A stretch of 64,000 nucleotides of DNA from Aphelocoma coerulescens. Its lineage: Eukaryota; Chordata; Aves; Passeriformes; Corvidae. The notes under the pieces are model-generated. The model was not told where the DNA came from and searched no databases. It was given only the letters and a program-made list of their open reading frames with translations. Positions within the stretch are counted from its first letter, which is position 1; each line of letters begins with the position of its first letter. The position numbers were made by a program, and so were the translations under genes. Of the stretch, positions 1-13,719 are shown piece after piece. The stretch is taken from positions 92,798,004-92,862,003 of the forward strand of contig NC_091015.1 of assembly GCF_041296385.1 (NCBI RefSeq). The letters run 5' to 3'.

Positions 1-3000
1 TGCTTAGTGCTACTGTTTGTACTCTTAGTTAACCTTCCTTCAGAACCAAATTCAGGAATGTCTCGGGATTTCATTTTGCAGATCAAAGTGAGAGCTGATT
101 CAGGTACAGATGCCACTTTTAACCAGACAGCCTCTAGATCTGTTAATTTTGGACAAGTACAGTGCACTTCTCAACCATTCTATCAGTGAATTCAAGAACA
201 GGGTGCTGAGGCTTTCAGCTTTGTCTTCATTCCTGAAATGACTTAAACAACTGATGCATCTTTTCCTAATAAAGAGGTGGGGATAGTTTTTCAGGATAGG
301 GAGAATTTTAGCACTGCTACATTACTCGTTGAAAGGGATTATAACTTTAATCCTCATTTTATATTGATGTGAATTTATTGCCACACAAGTCTTGGATAAG
401 GAACTTCTCCTCTCCAGTTGCATCTCTACCAGTGTACAACAAGGAAGGGGGCCCTTTCTGGATGTGAGTGAATGAATCAAGGGGCAATTAATCTACAGTA
501 GATTACCTAGTAGGGGTAGGACTTTAGGCGCCAGCAAGTGGGTTTTGATTTTAGTCTGGTGTCAAAACTCTGCCGCAGTCAGTGATGGAGTCAGCTAGTC
601 AGCAGTGATTCATTTGACCAACATGTCTGGTGTAGGATGAGTGAGCTGCTGTCTAGAACCCTCTGGCTGTGCTGTTTAGCCCCCTCTTGACTGCAGGGGA
701 AACCCAGACACCTGCATTAGGAGATGAATTCCATTCTTGGAGTTCAGCTGGGAATGTATGGTCTTTCTGTCCTTGCTTCCAGGTCAATTTCTGTATTTTC
801 TCTGAAGCCTGTTTAACACAAAATTCAATATAAAATCCTCAAGCCAGACTGAGAGCTCCAGTTGCATTCCCAGAGTTGTGGTTGCTTCGGCATACTCGGA
901 GACGGTAATCACGCTATTGCTTAGCAAACTGGAGTCGTGTAGAGCTCCCAGTTTCTGAATCTCGTTCAAGCTGTGGCACGAATGATGTGCCAGCAAGAGA
1001 GCTGGTATGGGAAAGGCTGCTGTACAGACCTGAGACACTTCTGGACATGCAGTTACTCTTCCTGGATTTGAGATCAGCGACTGAAGTGCGCGTAGTGTCT
1101 AGATGCCTTTGAGATTAGGTGTCAACTGAGTGGGAAACAGAGAAGGTGCAGTTCTGGAGTCTAGTTGCTTTCAGTTTTGCTTTAGTCCCATTTTATGTAC
1201 CTACATTTTTTAAATTTACCTCCAGAAATACAAATCTGCAGTAAGTAGATTTGTTATTAAGCATTTCAGTACCAACACCTTTCTGAAATGTGTTCTTCAA
1301 TTTTTTCCACTGGGAATAGCTTTATAATTTTTTAAAGTTATGTTACACATTTACTCAAGAAAGTATTTCTTCAGCCTGTGTTAATTTAGGACACTAGTGA
1401 AAAACAAGGCATCTTTAAATTGTCTTCTTTCATCTCAATTTTATAGAGCACAGTGCACTTTTACTTTCAATTCTCTTGTTTTCACTGTTGCCCTTCATGG
1501 ACTTTTTCCTTCCTTGTGATGCTGTAACACTTCACATTCTCTACTTACTTTTTTTTATATATGCATTTTTTTATTATTTGGCTAATATTTGCTTTTGAAG
1601 CTTTTAATTAAGGTTCCACTTTTGTGCTGCTCTTATAACCTTTTTTTTTTATTTTTTTTTTTTGGCTGGAGGGAACTATAGCTCATTTACTGTCATTTTC
1701 CTACTATTTTTTTTTTTTTTGAAGAAGGTTGTTTCTCCAAAAAAACAAAGGCATGTGTTTGCATATATTGCTATTCACATTATTCAATCTAGTGGGCATT
1801 ATTATTGTCAGCTATTGATTAAATCCCCTTTGTAAATAGTTTCTCTAAATATATTTGGCATGATGAGGTACTGTCTAATTGTGATGGAGAGTTTGATCTT
1901 TAATACTGCTTGCTCTGTTCTGATGACTTAGATCATCATAATTTTTTAAGTCTTTAATTAAATTAAATAATTTACAATTGTATTCCATCAGCAATTTTTT
2001 TCTGCCTTGCTGTTTGGCCTCTTTTTTGCTGTGTATTATGTCTGTAATCACCAAAAACCTACTGAGAGGATAGATGGGCACAAGAACTGAGTCATCCTAG
2101 GGGAAATAATTGTTGTATTTTTTTTTCTTCTGGATTTCTTTTTGTGTTGAGTTTGGGTTTTGTTTGTATGTTTTGTTTTCCTTTTGTCCTGGTGGATATA
2201 ACTGGTTATGCAACGTGGACAGTATTTTGCCCAAGGTTCATTTGAGGTTTGGTTTGGGAATGGGATTATTGTGTGTTCTCTGGGCAGAAGGGCTTCTGCT
2301 CGACAATAGCTGACAGCCTGGTAGTAAGTTCCAGCTCCCTTCTACAGACAACTTTTTTGTGGAAAAGAGACTGAGGCCGTGGTAGTTTTGAGTGTATGAC
2401 TTCTCTGATAAACACACATTTAGTTTAGCTTTACAAAAATATGCTTGGGTATGTAAATTAAGGCTGCTTGGAGCCAACTCTAAGCTGCTTTCTGGATGTT
2501 ATGCAAGGTTTACGCAGTGATTACTGAGTATTTCTACAGAAGGGTAGCAATTACCACTGCAACCCTTACATTAGATGACACATACACAAATAGTGAAATA
2601 CTGGAAGAGAAAAATAAACCAAGTCTGAACAATACCCACAGATTAAAACTACTATGAGCAATGCATAATGAGGGGATCAGTGAAAACGAGGTGCTAAACC
2701 TTTAACCTAAAGGATGAGTAGAGGACAGCTGTGGAAAGGGGACAGATATCTGCAAGTTTAGGGTGCAAAAGCAAAACACAACTCACCTGAGAGATGGTGG
2801 ATCACTCCTGCTGGGAGCTCCTCTTGTAGAAGTACACTTCTGATCAGATTTACATATGAAAAATGATGAGACTGGATAGGATTGGGAACTGTGGGAAACA
2901 GTCCATCACCTGCACCCATGTGCTTCCCTAAAATTCTTAACCTTGATTGAAGAAGACTGGGAAGGAAGGGAATAGGGTACACAAGGACATCACAGACTGA

Positions 3001-4809
3001 GCTAGGTTAGCTAGATCTGGAACCTGTCTTCTTGATACACATGAAGATATCTGTTGGTCTGTGTATGCTAGCAGACTTTCAAGGAAGGGCTGAGGAAAGG
3101 TCTGAGCTGGACACAGGAGGATTCTTTGATCCAAGTGAGTAAGCTGGGTACAAAATCATTTTCTTCCCTCCATGAGCACCTAAGATGAGTTTTTATTACT
3201 GTGTCTTAAGTACTAGCTGTGCTTTTGTTCAGTGTATGGAACAACATGTTTTACTCCTCTTAGTGGTTGTTCTTTGACTTCTTTTCAGATGTCTCCTTAA
3301 ACTTCACAGCTCTTCCTTTTCAGACTTGTAAGTACACTTCAGGGAAACTATTATTTTCTGGTTGTGTTAGGGACAGGAAGGCAGAGGAAAATACAGATAT
3401 TCCCAGTTATCACTCCCCTCCCTTTTTTAGTGTGTTTTGTCTTTTTGTTTAAAGCTATAATTTAATGAGTAACTGGTTTTGATCTGGGAGCAGATGCAGA
3501 CCTTTCAGCTTTCAGTAGCACTGGGCACAGAAGTGTGTGTGCAAGGGAAGAAGAGAAAAGGGAAACCAAGAGGGCAGGCCTGGAAAGCTACTCTGCAGCT
3601 GAGAGATAGTGGTACAACTAAACCAACTCCAAAGATTTCAGCCTTTCCAGTATTGCCTTTTCTAACTGAGTGTTCATTCCATGAGAGGTACAGAGAAAGA
3701 AGGGAATAACAAGGCGTGTTGAATTCTACTTTGATTCCAAACACAAAATCTATTTTACTTCAAATGTATGGTCCAGCCATTTCATCACTGCTTTTTCCAC
3801 TTTTCTTTTTGTCTGCGTCAATGCAGAGTAGTTTACCTTCTCAAAGCCATGGTTTTCATATCTACTGTTTCCTGGGAGAATAGGGAAAAATTTTTACCTG
3901 GTCTTGCCTGCTAAATTCAATTAATTCTATGTAGTGTATATAAACCCACAAAGTATATTTTATCAGTGATTTTTGTGTGCTGTTAACATTATTACCTGTA
4001 AGATTTTGTGCATTTTAAGTGAACTGTTATTTTATTGAATGCACTAGTAGCAGTCATTTAGGATACTACTTACAGGTTTTGACAATTCAGCATCATAGAG
4101 GAATTATTAAAAACTAAGGAGATTAGCTAGGACTGAGCAGGACTGACAGCAGAATGATATTCAGTATTTGAACATTAAACAAATTCTAGTCCCATGGGGT
4201 TTTAAATTTACTTTTCTACGTCTTAGAGAAAATTGGTTAAAACCCCTTCTTATCTACATCAGACAAGTTATATTGAGGAAAAATGAAATGCCATGGAGCT
4301 TGCTGACACCTTTTACATCTTAATTTGATTTTTCCAACTAATTTTTTTTTTTTTAGCTCAATGGATATTTTCAGGTGAAAATAAGTTTTGATTTATTATG
4401 AAGTTAACACATTTCAGTATCTCTGTTTTTTAACATACTGCCATGCATAAGTATAGAAATGAAAAATAGAAATCAAACAAATTTATTTTCTAAATTTCCT
4501 CTCAGATTTTTTTTTAAAACAGAATTCTCTATTTGGTAACTGAATTTGAAAGCGAGTAGAACTTATCTCTGTTAACTACTGATTTTCTTTGCAGTTTCTC
4601 TGGGGACATTTATAGGAAATTGGGGAGAAATTAATCAGAAAGGGTTAGATTAGACTTGAAATAAGCTTCCTTCAGTCATAACATGCACTTGGAAATTATG
4701 TAAAATGGAGGATCTCTAAATGTGACAGCAGGAAAAGAGATATAGAAATTTAAGCAGTAAATTTCTCGTTTCCTTCTCAGAAAAATCTAATTCTGAACAA
4801 CTTACAATG

Positions 4810-4812
<3 letters not shown>

Positions 4813-4855
<43 letters not shown>
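4813..4855. repeat. (TA)n microsatellite
   Basis: An uninterrupted alternating T/A run of 43 bases. It is self-complementary, so it can fold into a cruciform and is likely to vary in length between individuals. The short frame across it encodes only an alternating Ile-Tyr string and is not a gene. Confidence 0.97.
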
Positions 4856-4859
<4 letters not shown>

Positions 4860-5392
4860 GAGTTTTGTATCAGCCACTGAAAGCCTTGGGAGATCTGACT
4901 TCTGCTTAGCCTTTTGCAGGAGATACAAACCAGTCCAGCGAGCCAGCAGAAACAAAGGGATGAACAGAAGATATGGTCAGTTAGGAAACTGGAGAATGCA
5001 AGTGTTGCCAGCTCATCACAGAAGTGTTCCCATCTGGCTGAGGGGTCCTGCTTTCATTTTCTGAGTGGATAAAGATGCTGCTGCATCTAGTTTGCCATCC
5101 CAAAACTTGCCATCACCCCTTCAGACTTGGTGAAATATGTGTGCGCAGCATTTTTAGGTTCAGTTCATGGTCTGATGTCTTAGCACAAACCACACCTTCA
5201 TTAGCGCTTTAAGCTGATATTCTGCACTGTGAACTGGAATAATTGTGTCATTCATTTCTGTCTGTTACGGTGTGCTAACCTCTACAGAAGAATGACAGGG
5301 GCAGTTAGGAATGGTGATAGATTAAAACTGATTAATTTGTCAAAGTTCATCTGTCAGAACCCCAATTCATGAGTCTAAATCACTTTATTCTT

Positions 5393-5450
5393 AAACCCCA
5401 TCCTCCAACAACAAAAAAACCACCAACAAACAAAAAACCTACAAAATATC
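5393..5450. repeat. A/C-rich low-complexity tract
   Basis: A stretch of A runs broken by CC and ACC units, with almost no G on the given strand. It lies just upstream of the CR1 fragment at 5.55 kb but shows no CR1 similarity. It is the complement type of the GT-rich tracts at 11.06, 23.46 and 34.86 kb. Confidence 0.7.
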
Positions 5451-5545
5451 ACCCACACTCCTCCATGTGTCTGTTCAATGAATTAAAATGTTTTCTACAT
5501 GGAGCTTGACATTACATATTTATATGAGATGGCATCAGGAAAAAG

Positions 5546-5930
5546 CAGAGTGCAGCCTGGAGAAGAGAAATTCCAGAGTCACCTTATAGCACCTTCCAGT
5601 ACCTAAAGAGGACCTACATGAAAGCTGGAGAGAGAATTTTACAAGGGCATATAATGATAGAACAAGAGGGAATGGCTTCAAACTGAGTGAGATTAGATAT
5701 TAGGAAGAAATTTTTTACTGTGAGGGTGGTGAGGTACTGGCACAAGCTGCCCCAAGAAGCTGTGGCTGCCCCATCCCTGGAAGTGTTCAAGGTCAGGTTG
5801 AATGGGGCTTTGAGCAACCTGGTAGTAGAGGGTGTCCCTGCCCATGGCAAGGGGCTGGAACTAGATAATCTTCATGGTCCCTTCCAACACAGGCCATTCT
5901 ATGATTTTTTGATTCTGTGATTCTATGATT
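5546..5930 (+). mobile_element. CR1 LINE 3' fragment, relatively young
   Basis: This is the 3' end of a chicken-repeat-1 (CR1) non-LTR retrotransposon, truncated at its 5' end as most CR1 copies are. It begins within the C-terminal reverse transcriptase coding region; a Ser-Leu-Glu-Lys-Arg motif is read at 5554-5568. It continues through the 3' untranslated region, with the recognisable phrases 'ggaagtgttcaaggtcaggt' and 'ggtcccttccaacac', and ends in tandem ATTCTATG/ATTCTGTG-like octamers at about 5896-5930, the diagnostic CR1 terminus. It matches the remembered avian consensus closely over its whole length and looks the youngest of the CR1 copies here. A CR1 with this terminus is the strongest evidence that the window is avian. 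It cannot be active because nearly all of the element is missing. Confidence 0.95.
5687..5920 (+). pseudogene. CR1 reverse transcriptase C-terminal remnant
   Basis: An open frame of 77 codons inside the CR1 fragment. It encodes the extreme C-terminal tail of the CR1 ORF2 protein, with the family's Arg-Leu-Asp-Ile-Arg-Lys motif at its start, a Phe-Phe-Thr motif next, and Pro-Ser-Leu-Glu-Val-Phe-Lys about 28 codons in. It has no ATG start; the frame opens at a GTG. The preceding piece of the same protein (from 5554) lies in another frame and contains a stop near 5584, so there is a frameshift near 5690. The polymerase active site would lie upstream and is absent. This is a dead remnant and not a host gene. 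Confidence 0.85.
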
Positions 5931-8900
5931 AGACCTGATGACCTGAAAATGCTCCTAAGGATGGTTTGAAGAGTCAATGTCACTTGCATAATCAGGTTCT
6001 CTGTTTCATTTTTACATTCTGGTTACATGAATGAATGTTTATCTTTGGGCCTTATGAAGAGATTTTCCCCTTCAAGTCTCAGCTTGTTAGAGTTAACAAC
6101 ATACACTGTTTTCACTTCTGTTTTATAAGAATTGTCTTCCAGATGCTTTTTAAGGTTCCTGAGCTACCCCAAACTTTACCACTTGCACACGTGTAGCTCA
6201 GCTTTTCTTTCATATCTCACAAAACTTTCTTCAGCAGGTCCTTTTCACTTCTACTGACAAGTGTAGTCAGAAAAATTAAATGGTTCCCAGATGGCTTTTT
6301 TATAGTGCAGCAAAAACCTAAACCCCTTAACTACTGTAACTCTAGAAAGAGAGCATCAAGAAACTTGTATTTGCAGCCCTGCATCAGAAGGGAGAGAGAG
6401 AGAAATTTGTAGTGTGCTGTGTTGGTGGCCAGGACCTCCTATCACCCTCATCCTGGGTGCAGCTGGACCAGCTACTTGTTTTCTATTTCTCCAGGAGCAG
6501 CCCTCCCCCTGGCTATTTAGCACAAAGCAGCATCTTGGACTTTTAATGAGAAATGTAAGCCAAATCCTAGGCTGAACTGAAAAAGCATCCATCTGCTGTG
6601 GCAGAGTAAATGCCCCACTCTCTCCCTCTGGCCCCAGTGGAGCCTGAGCAGCCATTTGCTTTCACCTTCTGCTGAAACAGTCGAACTGGAGCTGCCAAAT
6701 GCTGCCAGGAGAAAATCCATGGGAAAATGGATGTTCAGCTGAGTGGGAATCTGTGCAACAGGCAGGGACAGAAGGTGTAAAGCAAAATACGAGGAAGGCA
6801 GGAGGAACAAAATGTAAGTCATGTTTCAAACAGTTCTTTTGGGAAGCTGGTGATTTTGGTAGTTTCTGAAAGCATTTAGAGCAGCAAAGTTCTTTGCAGT
6901 TTATTTCAAGATATGAACTCAACTAAATGACCAGCCTATTCATGGGGAGTCACTTTAACCACATCTAACTAATATTTTCTGGAGATCACTTTTGTATTCT
7001 CTCTGTAGAGAGAATTGACTTATTTTCAACAGTACTCCCTTGTAATTACAAAGAAGTCTGTTCCTCCTGTTTTGTAAATCAAATGCCATTATTTTCTTTC
7101 TCACTTGTGCCTGTGAATCTAATATTTTTAATGGTCTAATTCTCCTCACAGTGAGACAAATAGGCTCCAGGAAATGGATAAAAATTACTAAATCTCGTAA
7201 TCTTGCAAAGTAACTGTATTTTTCTTCAAAAACTTCTTCCAAAAAAAGCTAAACCTAAAATGTGTACACTGGCTTTCCCGTTTCTTAAAGTTAGGAACCA
7301 TTACTGGAACTTTGTATGAATAATGATTAATTCATAAGATGTAGTGTATGGTTTGAAGCACAGCTGTCATGGGTTAAAAAAGACTGGAAACCATTCTTTA
7401 TTGCATGATACTCCAAAAAGGTCTGCATGAATAAATTTATTGTAGATATCAAAGTACCTTGGCTAGAAAAAAGTCTTTACAGCTGTGTTTACATAGAGTT
7501 AAAATAATATTGCCCATCTGTGCTGTACTTTAATGTAATTTGACCAGTTAGTAAAACTAAAAGTACATTATTAGAAACATACCACTACTACTGTACAACC
7601 GTTCCAGAAACACCCAAGACTGTTTATGCTGATATCACATTAACTTTTCTTCATAAAACTAAAGATACAACCCCCTCATTGTCTCAGTCTCCTTTATAGA
7701 AGAAGATAGGTTTGTAACTTTTAGTTGGATGTGGATACCTCTTTCCTATTTTTTTTTTTTTTTAATCTTGTTTTCCTTTTTCGTGCTGGTAAACTTGGAG
7801 GAGAAGTGTGAAAATATTTAGCCCCCCTCAAAAACTTCTTATCCTGCCTCGTATTGAAAAATTTAGAATTGTTTTAAACAAGTTGCTTCCCGAGTACCTT
7901 TCCTGTATGGTCCTGTTGTAGCTCCGTGAGGTGTGCATCAAAGTCCAGCAGGCTTTGAAAGACTCTCTCTCCTTATCAGCTGCTCTGTTCTGAGAGAGTA
8001 AAGCTATTGTGCTCTTGTCAGTCTTTGAGAAAATGGTTGAATCACTAGTTTAGACTTATGAAAGATAAGTCTGAAAATGTGTGGAAAATAAGTATGTATG
8101 CATGTATGCAGTGTTTATGTGTGGTGATTTTCTGTTGGGATATTTTATTGTTGTTTTGGTTTTGGATGTTTTTTCCATTTGACTCTACCAGTTTGGCCTT
8201 GAGGTTACTTCATTTATTTGGAGAATTAGAAAGCCAGTCCTATTTTGGGGAAGTGCAATTTTTAGGTCATGGCATGTAAGTTCTAACAGAATTAAAAAGT
8301 ACAAATTAGGATCCATTAAGAAAGATTTACGTATGTTTGTGGCAGTCTTGCAGATTAAGGAGAGCTTGCTGTGTTTTTGTTGGTTATTGGCATGAAGGCA
8401 TTCATTAGTCAGCTTGGATGTCAGGGTGGCAAACAAAAAGATACACTTTGTGAGCTGAAGGAAAGTACTCATATAAAAGAAAGGTAGTTGGGTGAAGGTT
8501 ATTTGTTTCTCAAGGCTCTGCAGGAAAGTGCATATACAAAGTATTCCTCATGACTGTGCTCCTAACACAAAGGTTTTGCAAGTTGTGTTGCTGTGTGTGC
8601 AGCCAATGAACAGCCATAAGTAAATAGGTCTGTAGTGAGCTTTTTAAACAGTAGTTATGAGCTAAGTGTATTCATAATAATCCACATAGCAAGGGAAGAC
8701 AAAGAAAATAGTGCTTCTGACTTCATCAACTAAGGCAGAATAGTAAATTCAACTAGTATTCCAGTGCACAAGAATATTAAGGGTCAGCATTGATCAGCTT
8801 TTCTTACAAGATTTTTTTTTAAATGACCTTCATTTAAACTAGAGACTGAGGCCACCATCAAGGTCACCTTGATTAGTCTTACTAAAACTTGAAATCAAGC

Positions 8901-11056
8901 CTCAAGACTAAGAACTAGTGCCACAGAGGCCATCAGGGGGAAGATACTGCTTGAGGCATACTTGCCAAAAGTCTACATTTTTTTTTAAAGAATATCCTAG
9001 AATTTCACAAAAGCAGTAAGAACATACAGTAAACTTAAAAGTTTAAATTCTCTTCTGTCTGCTGTGGCTGGGGAATCACAACCAATCATGCTCTTATTTT
9101 TAACTCTGATACAGTTGCTGTTCTTACAATTGTTGTAACTTACTGTAATGCTACTTTATGTAACCAGACAAAAAGGTATCTCTTCATGATCTCACAGATG
9201 TGTTCTCATCAGGTTGTCCCTGCTGTCTTATGACATATTTCTTTTCTGCAAAACTTTCTGGGTTTTTTTTCTTGATTTGTCACTTGCAGCTTATCTCTTG
9301 TCAAAGAGACGTTCTGTAACAGAATAAAGCCAATTTCTGATGATCTTGTAGGAAATGGGAAAATAAAGGTAGATTGGGCTGAAATGCAGAGAGCTTTGGG
9401 AAATGATATAAAAACACACAAAAAAATCACAAGCATCAGAAATGCTATTTCCCATGAGAATCTTGCCGTAAACAAAATAAGTAAAATCTTACATTTATAT
9501 TGCTTTTTAACTTGGTCTAAGCCAAGAAGAACTATTCTATTTTCAGTTTACCACTAGAGAGCAAAGATATTAATCCATGTTTAGATCCATGGTTTGAATT
9601 CATGTTAACTTACAATTCTGGAATAGGCTCACAAGATAACAGCCTTTTGAACTGAGATACAGATGTGGGATCTTGGCAGGTATCAGGACAAGACGACCAG
9701 ATTTTCTGGCTTCCTCCAATTCTTATGGTTTGTACTTCAAAATAACTTACATTATTATATCCTGTGAAAGGCTGTAGCAATTATAGTACGGAGTCAGGAG
9801 CCTACAATACCCTGCCTGTGTTATTCCTTGTGTGTTTCTTGTTCTCAGGTGTTTCCAAGGCAGAATTAAGTTGACATGACTGCAGGGAAAGCTTTTTCAG
9901 TACCAGGGTTATTCCTAAGTATACCAATAGCTTTATGTAATCTCTTTACTGTGGAACATACCCTCTGTGTCCCTGAGCTGCTCTTCTGTGTTTGGTGAAT
10001 TCACCCAAGGATCATGACAAATTTTAATAGAGTTGCTTTTAATGAACATTCAACAGCATGAGTAAGGATTGCATTTCCAGGACTTTAAATTTGTGCCATT
10101 TCTAAGATCCACTTTTGCCTGGTTCCTCCTAACAAAGTATTAGCAATTTGAAAAAGTGAAGGATGTAAAAATCTGGAGATTATTAACAGGAAAGATGTTT
10201 TGAACAGAAGTAAAAGAGTCACACATTTCCACTAGCACTAATTACTAGTAAAATATTGTTCCTGATAAACTCTGATTTTAAATTCTGGGTGCAGAATAAT
10301 TGTCTTGTTATTTTAGGGAAAAAGAGACAAAGTGCATCTATAAAATCCAACTGCAAATGTTTTCCTGTGCTGCCTCATTGATTCATAATGTCTTGCTGTG
10401 CATCCTTTATGATTAGGGATTTACCAACTGTGTGGGTCACAGCATTATTCTCAGCTTTGGTTAATTCCTCTCTGCTGAGGGCCCCGGCTGTGCTGTACAG
10501 CAAATATCCTTGGGCTCTCCAACTCTGAGAGATTTCTGCAGCGACTTTGTGTGTTCACATTATGGTCTTTAGCAAAGCATTATCAGTGTATCTGCTGTGG
10601 AATGCAGTTTTACTTTTTGGTGTGATTCCACCATGTCTTGAAACTTTTGACTGCACCATAAAAAATACTAGGTGAAGGGTAGCTGAAGACACTGGCTGCT
10701 GTTTGTGTTTCTGTTGGATCTTTCCTCCCAGAGAAGTGTTAGAGGGAGTTAACTTTGGACTGTATAGTGAGCTCACTGGTAGAATGCTACTGCTAAAATC
10801 ATCAGCAATAAAGAGGCCAAATTCACAAACCCTGTATTGTTAACAGGCCATTAAAGCTGACAGGAGCCATATTTATCTTTTTTGCCTCTGCTGTTTCAGA
10901 CTCTGTGCAAGTGAATGACACCCTGAGTTGATTTTCAGCTGCTGCTATACAAATCTAATTTAGCCTTTCACTTTCAAGTCTCTTTCTCTTCCCATTCCTG
11001 CTGCTACTTAGACCACTGCCACCACAAGGGCATACTGTTGCTCTCTTAATTATGTA

Positions 11057-11098
11057 GTGGTTTGGGTTTTTTTCGTTTTTGTTTGGGTTTTTTTGGTG
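11057..11098. repeat. GT-rich (GGGTTTTTTT) low-complexity tract
   Basis: A tract of T runs separated by single G or GGG units, without C except one base. Similar tracts recur at 23.46 kb and 34.86 kb, and complementary ones at 5.39 kb and 11.92 kb. Confidence 0.7.
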
Positions 11099-11914
11099 AC
11101 ACCTGTCTGTATTGTTGCATGAAAATTATCTGTTTTAAAAATAACCACTCAGTCACTCTCCCTTTTTGGGACAGATTATGCATTCTGCACTGCTTTTTTT
11201 CTGAAGCCATAATAGCAGTTCCTTCCTTTCCCGTGTTTTTGAATGTAAAAGCCTCTTGCTAGGACATGATGCAGATCTGGATAATAAAATGTAACTTGTT
11301 CTGTTATGTGCAACCACTGTCTTGTCATAGGACACACGTGCACTCAACGTTCATGCTGTTCTTCATCAGGGATTAATGTATAAAATTAATGAAAATCATA
11401 ATTATTGATTCCATGGTGTTCTAGTTAATTTTTCTAAAGGCAGAAGTTAAATACCTATTTTTCATTTAGCTTGAAATATCAGATGATGTTGGTGCAGTGT
11501 TAGTATAGTGTCACTAACACAGATCATCCCAGTTATTGGTTTGCCAAAAAGAAGAGGAAAACTATTGCTGTTTGATAACTTCTCTCTTTTCCCACTTGCA
11601 TTGCATCATCTGGTGCCAGTCACCTCTCCTCACATGCCTACGTACGTACATAAAGAGCTAATTTAATAGCCTTATTGAAATTATCAAGGGTGTAATAAGA
11701 ATTTGAAAATATAAGTCTAAGTCAACTAAATCTTTTGATAGTAACTGTACATGAAAACGAGTTCCTTCAGTGACAGAAATACTTGATTTTCGTTGATACT
11801 CTAGAGGGTTACTGTACTTTATGGTGTGTCAGGTGTTTAGAAACAATGTGTTTTGATCAGACAGGGGGAAAACAAAGGTATCAACAAAAAGAAAACAAGG
11901 ATATCAACAGCAAT

Positions 11915-11973
11915 GAAAAAAAAGTAAAAAAAAAAATCAAACCCCCCCCCCAAAAACCCAAACCAAAAAACCC
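11915..11973. repeat. A/C-rich low-complexity tract with C10 run
   Basis: A runs are followed by ten consecutive C (11942-11951) and then AAAAACCC-type units. This is the complement type of the nearby GT-rich tract. The 104-codon frame crossing it is rich in Lys, Pro and Asn only because of this composition. Confidence 0.75.
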
Positions 11974-12010
11974 CTTTATACTTACAACAAACCTTTTATA
12001 CTTACAACCA
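11971..12010. repeat. 20-bp tandem duplication
   Basis: Two adjacent 20-base units share the core 'tttatacttacaaca' with about 17 of 20 positions identical. It directly adjoins the A/C-rich tract, which suggests replication slippage. Confidence 0.8.
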
Positions 12011-13719
12011 ATAGCAAAGAATTGCTCTTCTCAAGGAAAAGTTATGGCACTTGTTTCCAGCCTATCAAAATGTGCGTATGAGCAGGTGTCCTTTTAGAGC
12101 TGTATTTGACTTTAATGCTGAAGATAATTCTCTTATTAATTAGTATTCTGTCTTCTGTTGGCTAAATGATTACCTCGCTTCTTATGCTAGTCAATGTGCA
12201 TGCTCAGTGTTTCTCTTCTTTTGAGTCGCTGGGTTTCTTGGGTTGGTGGTCTGTGAGTTGGTGGCTGCAATCTGCCCCTGCCAGAATTACCTTTTACCCA
12301 GACAGAGCTGATTTCAGCACAGATGCTGAGTTGGCTTTGTTAGTTTCCTCATTGTCTTGGGAGTTCTGCCAGATTTCTTTGTGGCCCTTAAATTCTGCAT
12401 TCTGTGTGTCCCCTATCAGTGGTGGACATCCTTCTTCCCAAGGTTTGTTAACCTCCCCCTAGGTCTGAGATCACTGAAGCATGTCAAGCCCTAAACCTTA
12501 ACGAGGCAATTCTACTGACATGTTGTTTATCTTTCTAACACCTGGATATTCAATCCCTGCTGAGATTGGGACAGAGTGGGAAGGGGAGGATGCTGTCTCT
12601 CCTGAAGGTCTTCCAGCACAGCCAAATTGCTCACCATGGGCTGAGGGCTGCTGCCTCAGCCATTGGCAGGGTTTTGCTGTTGCTGGAGATGAGCTCTGAC
12701 CAATTTGCTGATGCAGTTCCCAATGCAAGGCTGCTCAGTGGAAAACATGGGACAATGCACCTCTTTCTTCCTACTCCTAATCCTGTTTTCCAAAGGTGAC
12801 TGCCCACCACTGTTCTGTAAATTGATGCAATTGTGTTGGACAAGCATGGATTTGGTGAAGTAAATAGAAGTTGTTATCTTATGCTTTTCTTTGTTTTCTT
12901 CTGCTGTACTGGTCTGTGGGGCACTAGTTCCACTATTAGCAAGAAAATTTTATCCTAGAGCATCTTCAGACTAGAGCAGTGGGGCTGTTGGCAACTCCAG
13001 CTGAGGCTGCATCTGGTCCAGGCTTCTCTCCTGCCATGAAGCAATTTAAGTGGCTTCCTGGGAGTCATTACCTGAGGTGACTTGAAATGTGCTTCTGTGA
13101 GTGTTAGAATTAATGAAGACTGGTCTCTGAAGGATTTGTATCTTATGACTACATCTTCTGATGTCTGCTGGAGTAAAAACACCAAATGAAACTTCTTATG
13201 CAATTGAGGTCCTGAAAATCTCTTTCTGTGCAAAATTTTTGCTAAGGATCACTGCATGTTATAACTTGTCCTTTAGTGGAGGCCTTTTTTCTTTCCAGTT
13301 TTCTAGTTCCATTGAACTTAAGGACGTAATGGCATTGGAGATTTTTATCCTCCTGTTTAATGTATTTGAAATTGGTTAGTAGGTTCAAAGGTAACTGGGG
13401 AATGGAATGGCAAATTCTCACGCGCAGACATAGTGTAACTGAATGAGATTTGCTCCTTCAAGGAGCCAGGTTAGAAAGATGTGAGAGAGGTTTCCTGCAT
13501 AAAGATTGCCTAGACTGCAGGCATCAGAGGGCTGTACAAGGCTGTTTATAAATAGAAGCTAAGCTCAAATAAACAAGTATGCTTTAACTCTTCACAGCCC
13601 AAGATTTCATTGACAGAGCAGATTTGGAAAGGCAGGGGCTTATTAATAAAGTTTTACTGATGAAGTCGAGACACTCGGAACATAATATTTAATATACTCA
13701 TAACTGGCAGTTGCAGCTC

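Larger units (their letters stand above)
1..5545. other. Gene-free unique DNA
   Basis: I recognise no gene here. Reading frames are all under about 90 codons, lie on both strands and look like chance. T-rich runs occur around 1.62-1.72 kb and 2.1-2.2 kb, a (TA)n tract at 4.81 kb and a CA-rich purine tract at 5.39-5.45 kb. I saw no repeat ends and no credible exon with paired splice signals. Confidence 0.6.
5931..13719. other. Gene-free unique DNA
   Basis: No gene recognised. The stretch is AT-rich with scattered homopolymers, such as a T run at 7749-7763. A GT-rich tract sits at 11057-11098 and an A/C-rich tract with a 20-bp duplication at 11.92-12.01 kb. Locally higher GC occurs at 6.4-6.8 kb and 12.2-12.8 kb, where overlapping frames of up to about 100 codons occur on both strands. 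None resembles a known protein, and the opposing overlaps argue that they are chance. Confidence 0.55.

Noticed and set aside
11783..12097. 104-codon Lys/Pro-rich frame
   Set aside because: Its composition follows from the A/C-rich low-complexity tract and a slippage duplication, with no protein-like features.
12166..12847. Cluster of overlapping frames in a GC-richer patch as a possible exon group
   Set aside because: Frames overlap on both strands and match no known protein, and no consistent splice-site pairs could be assigned.
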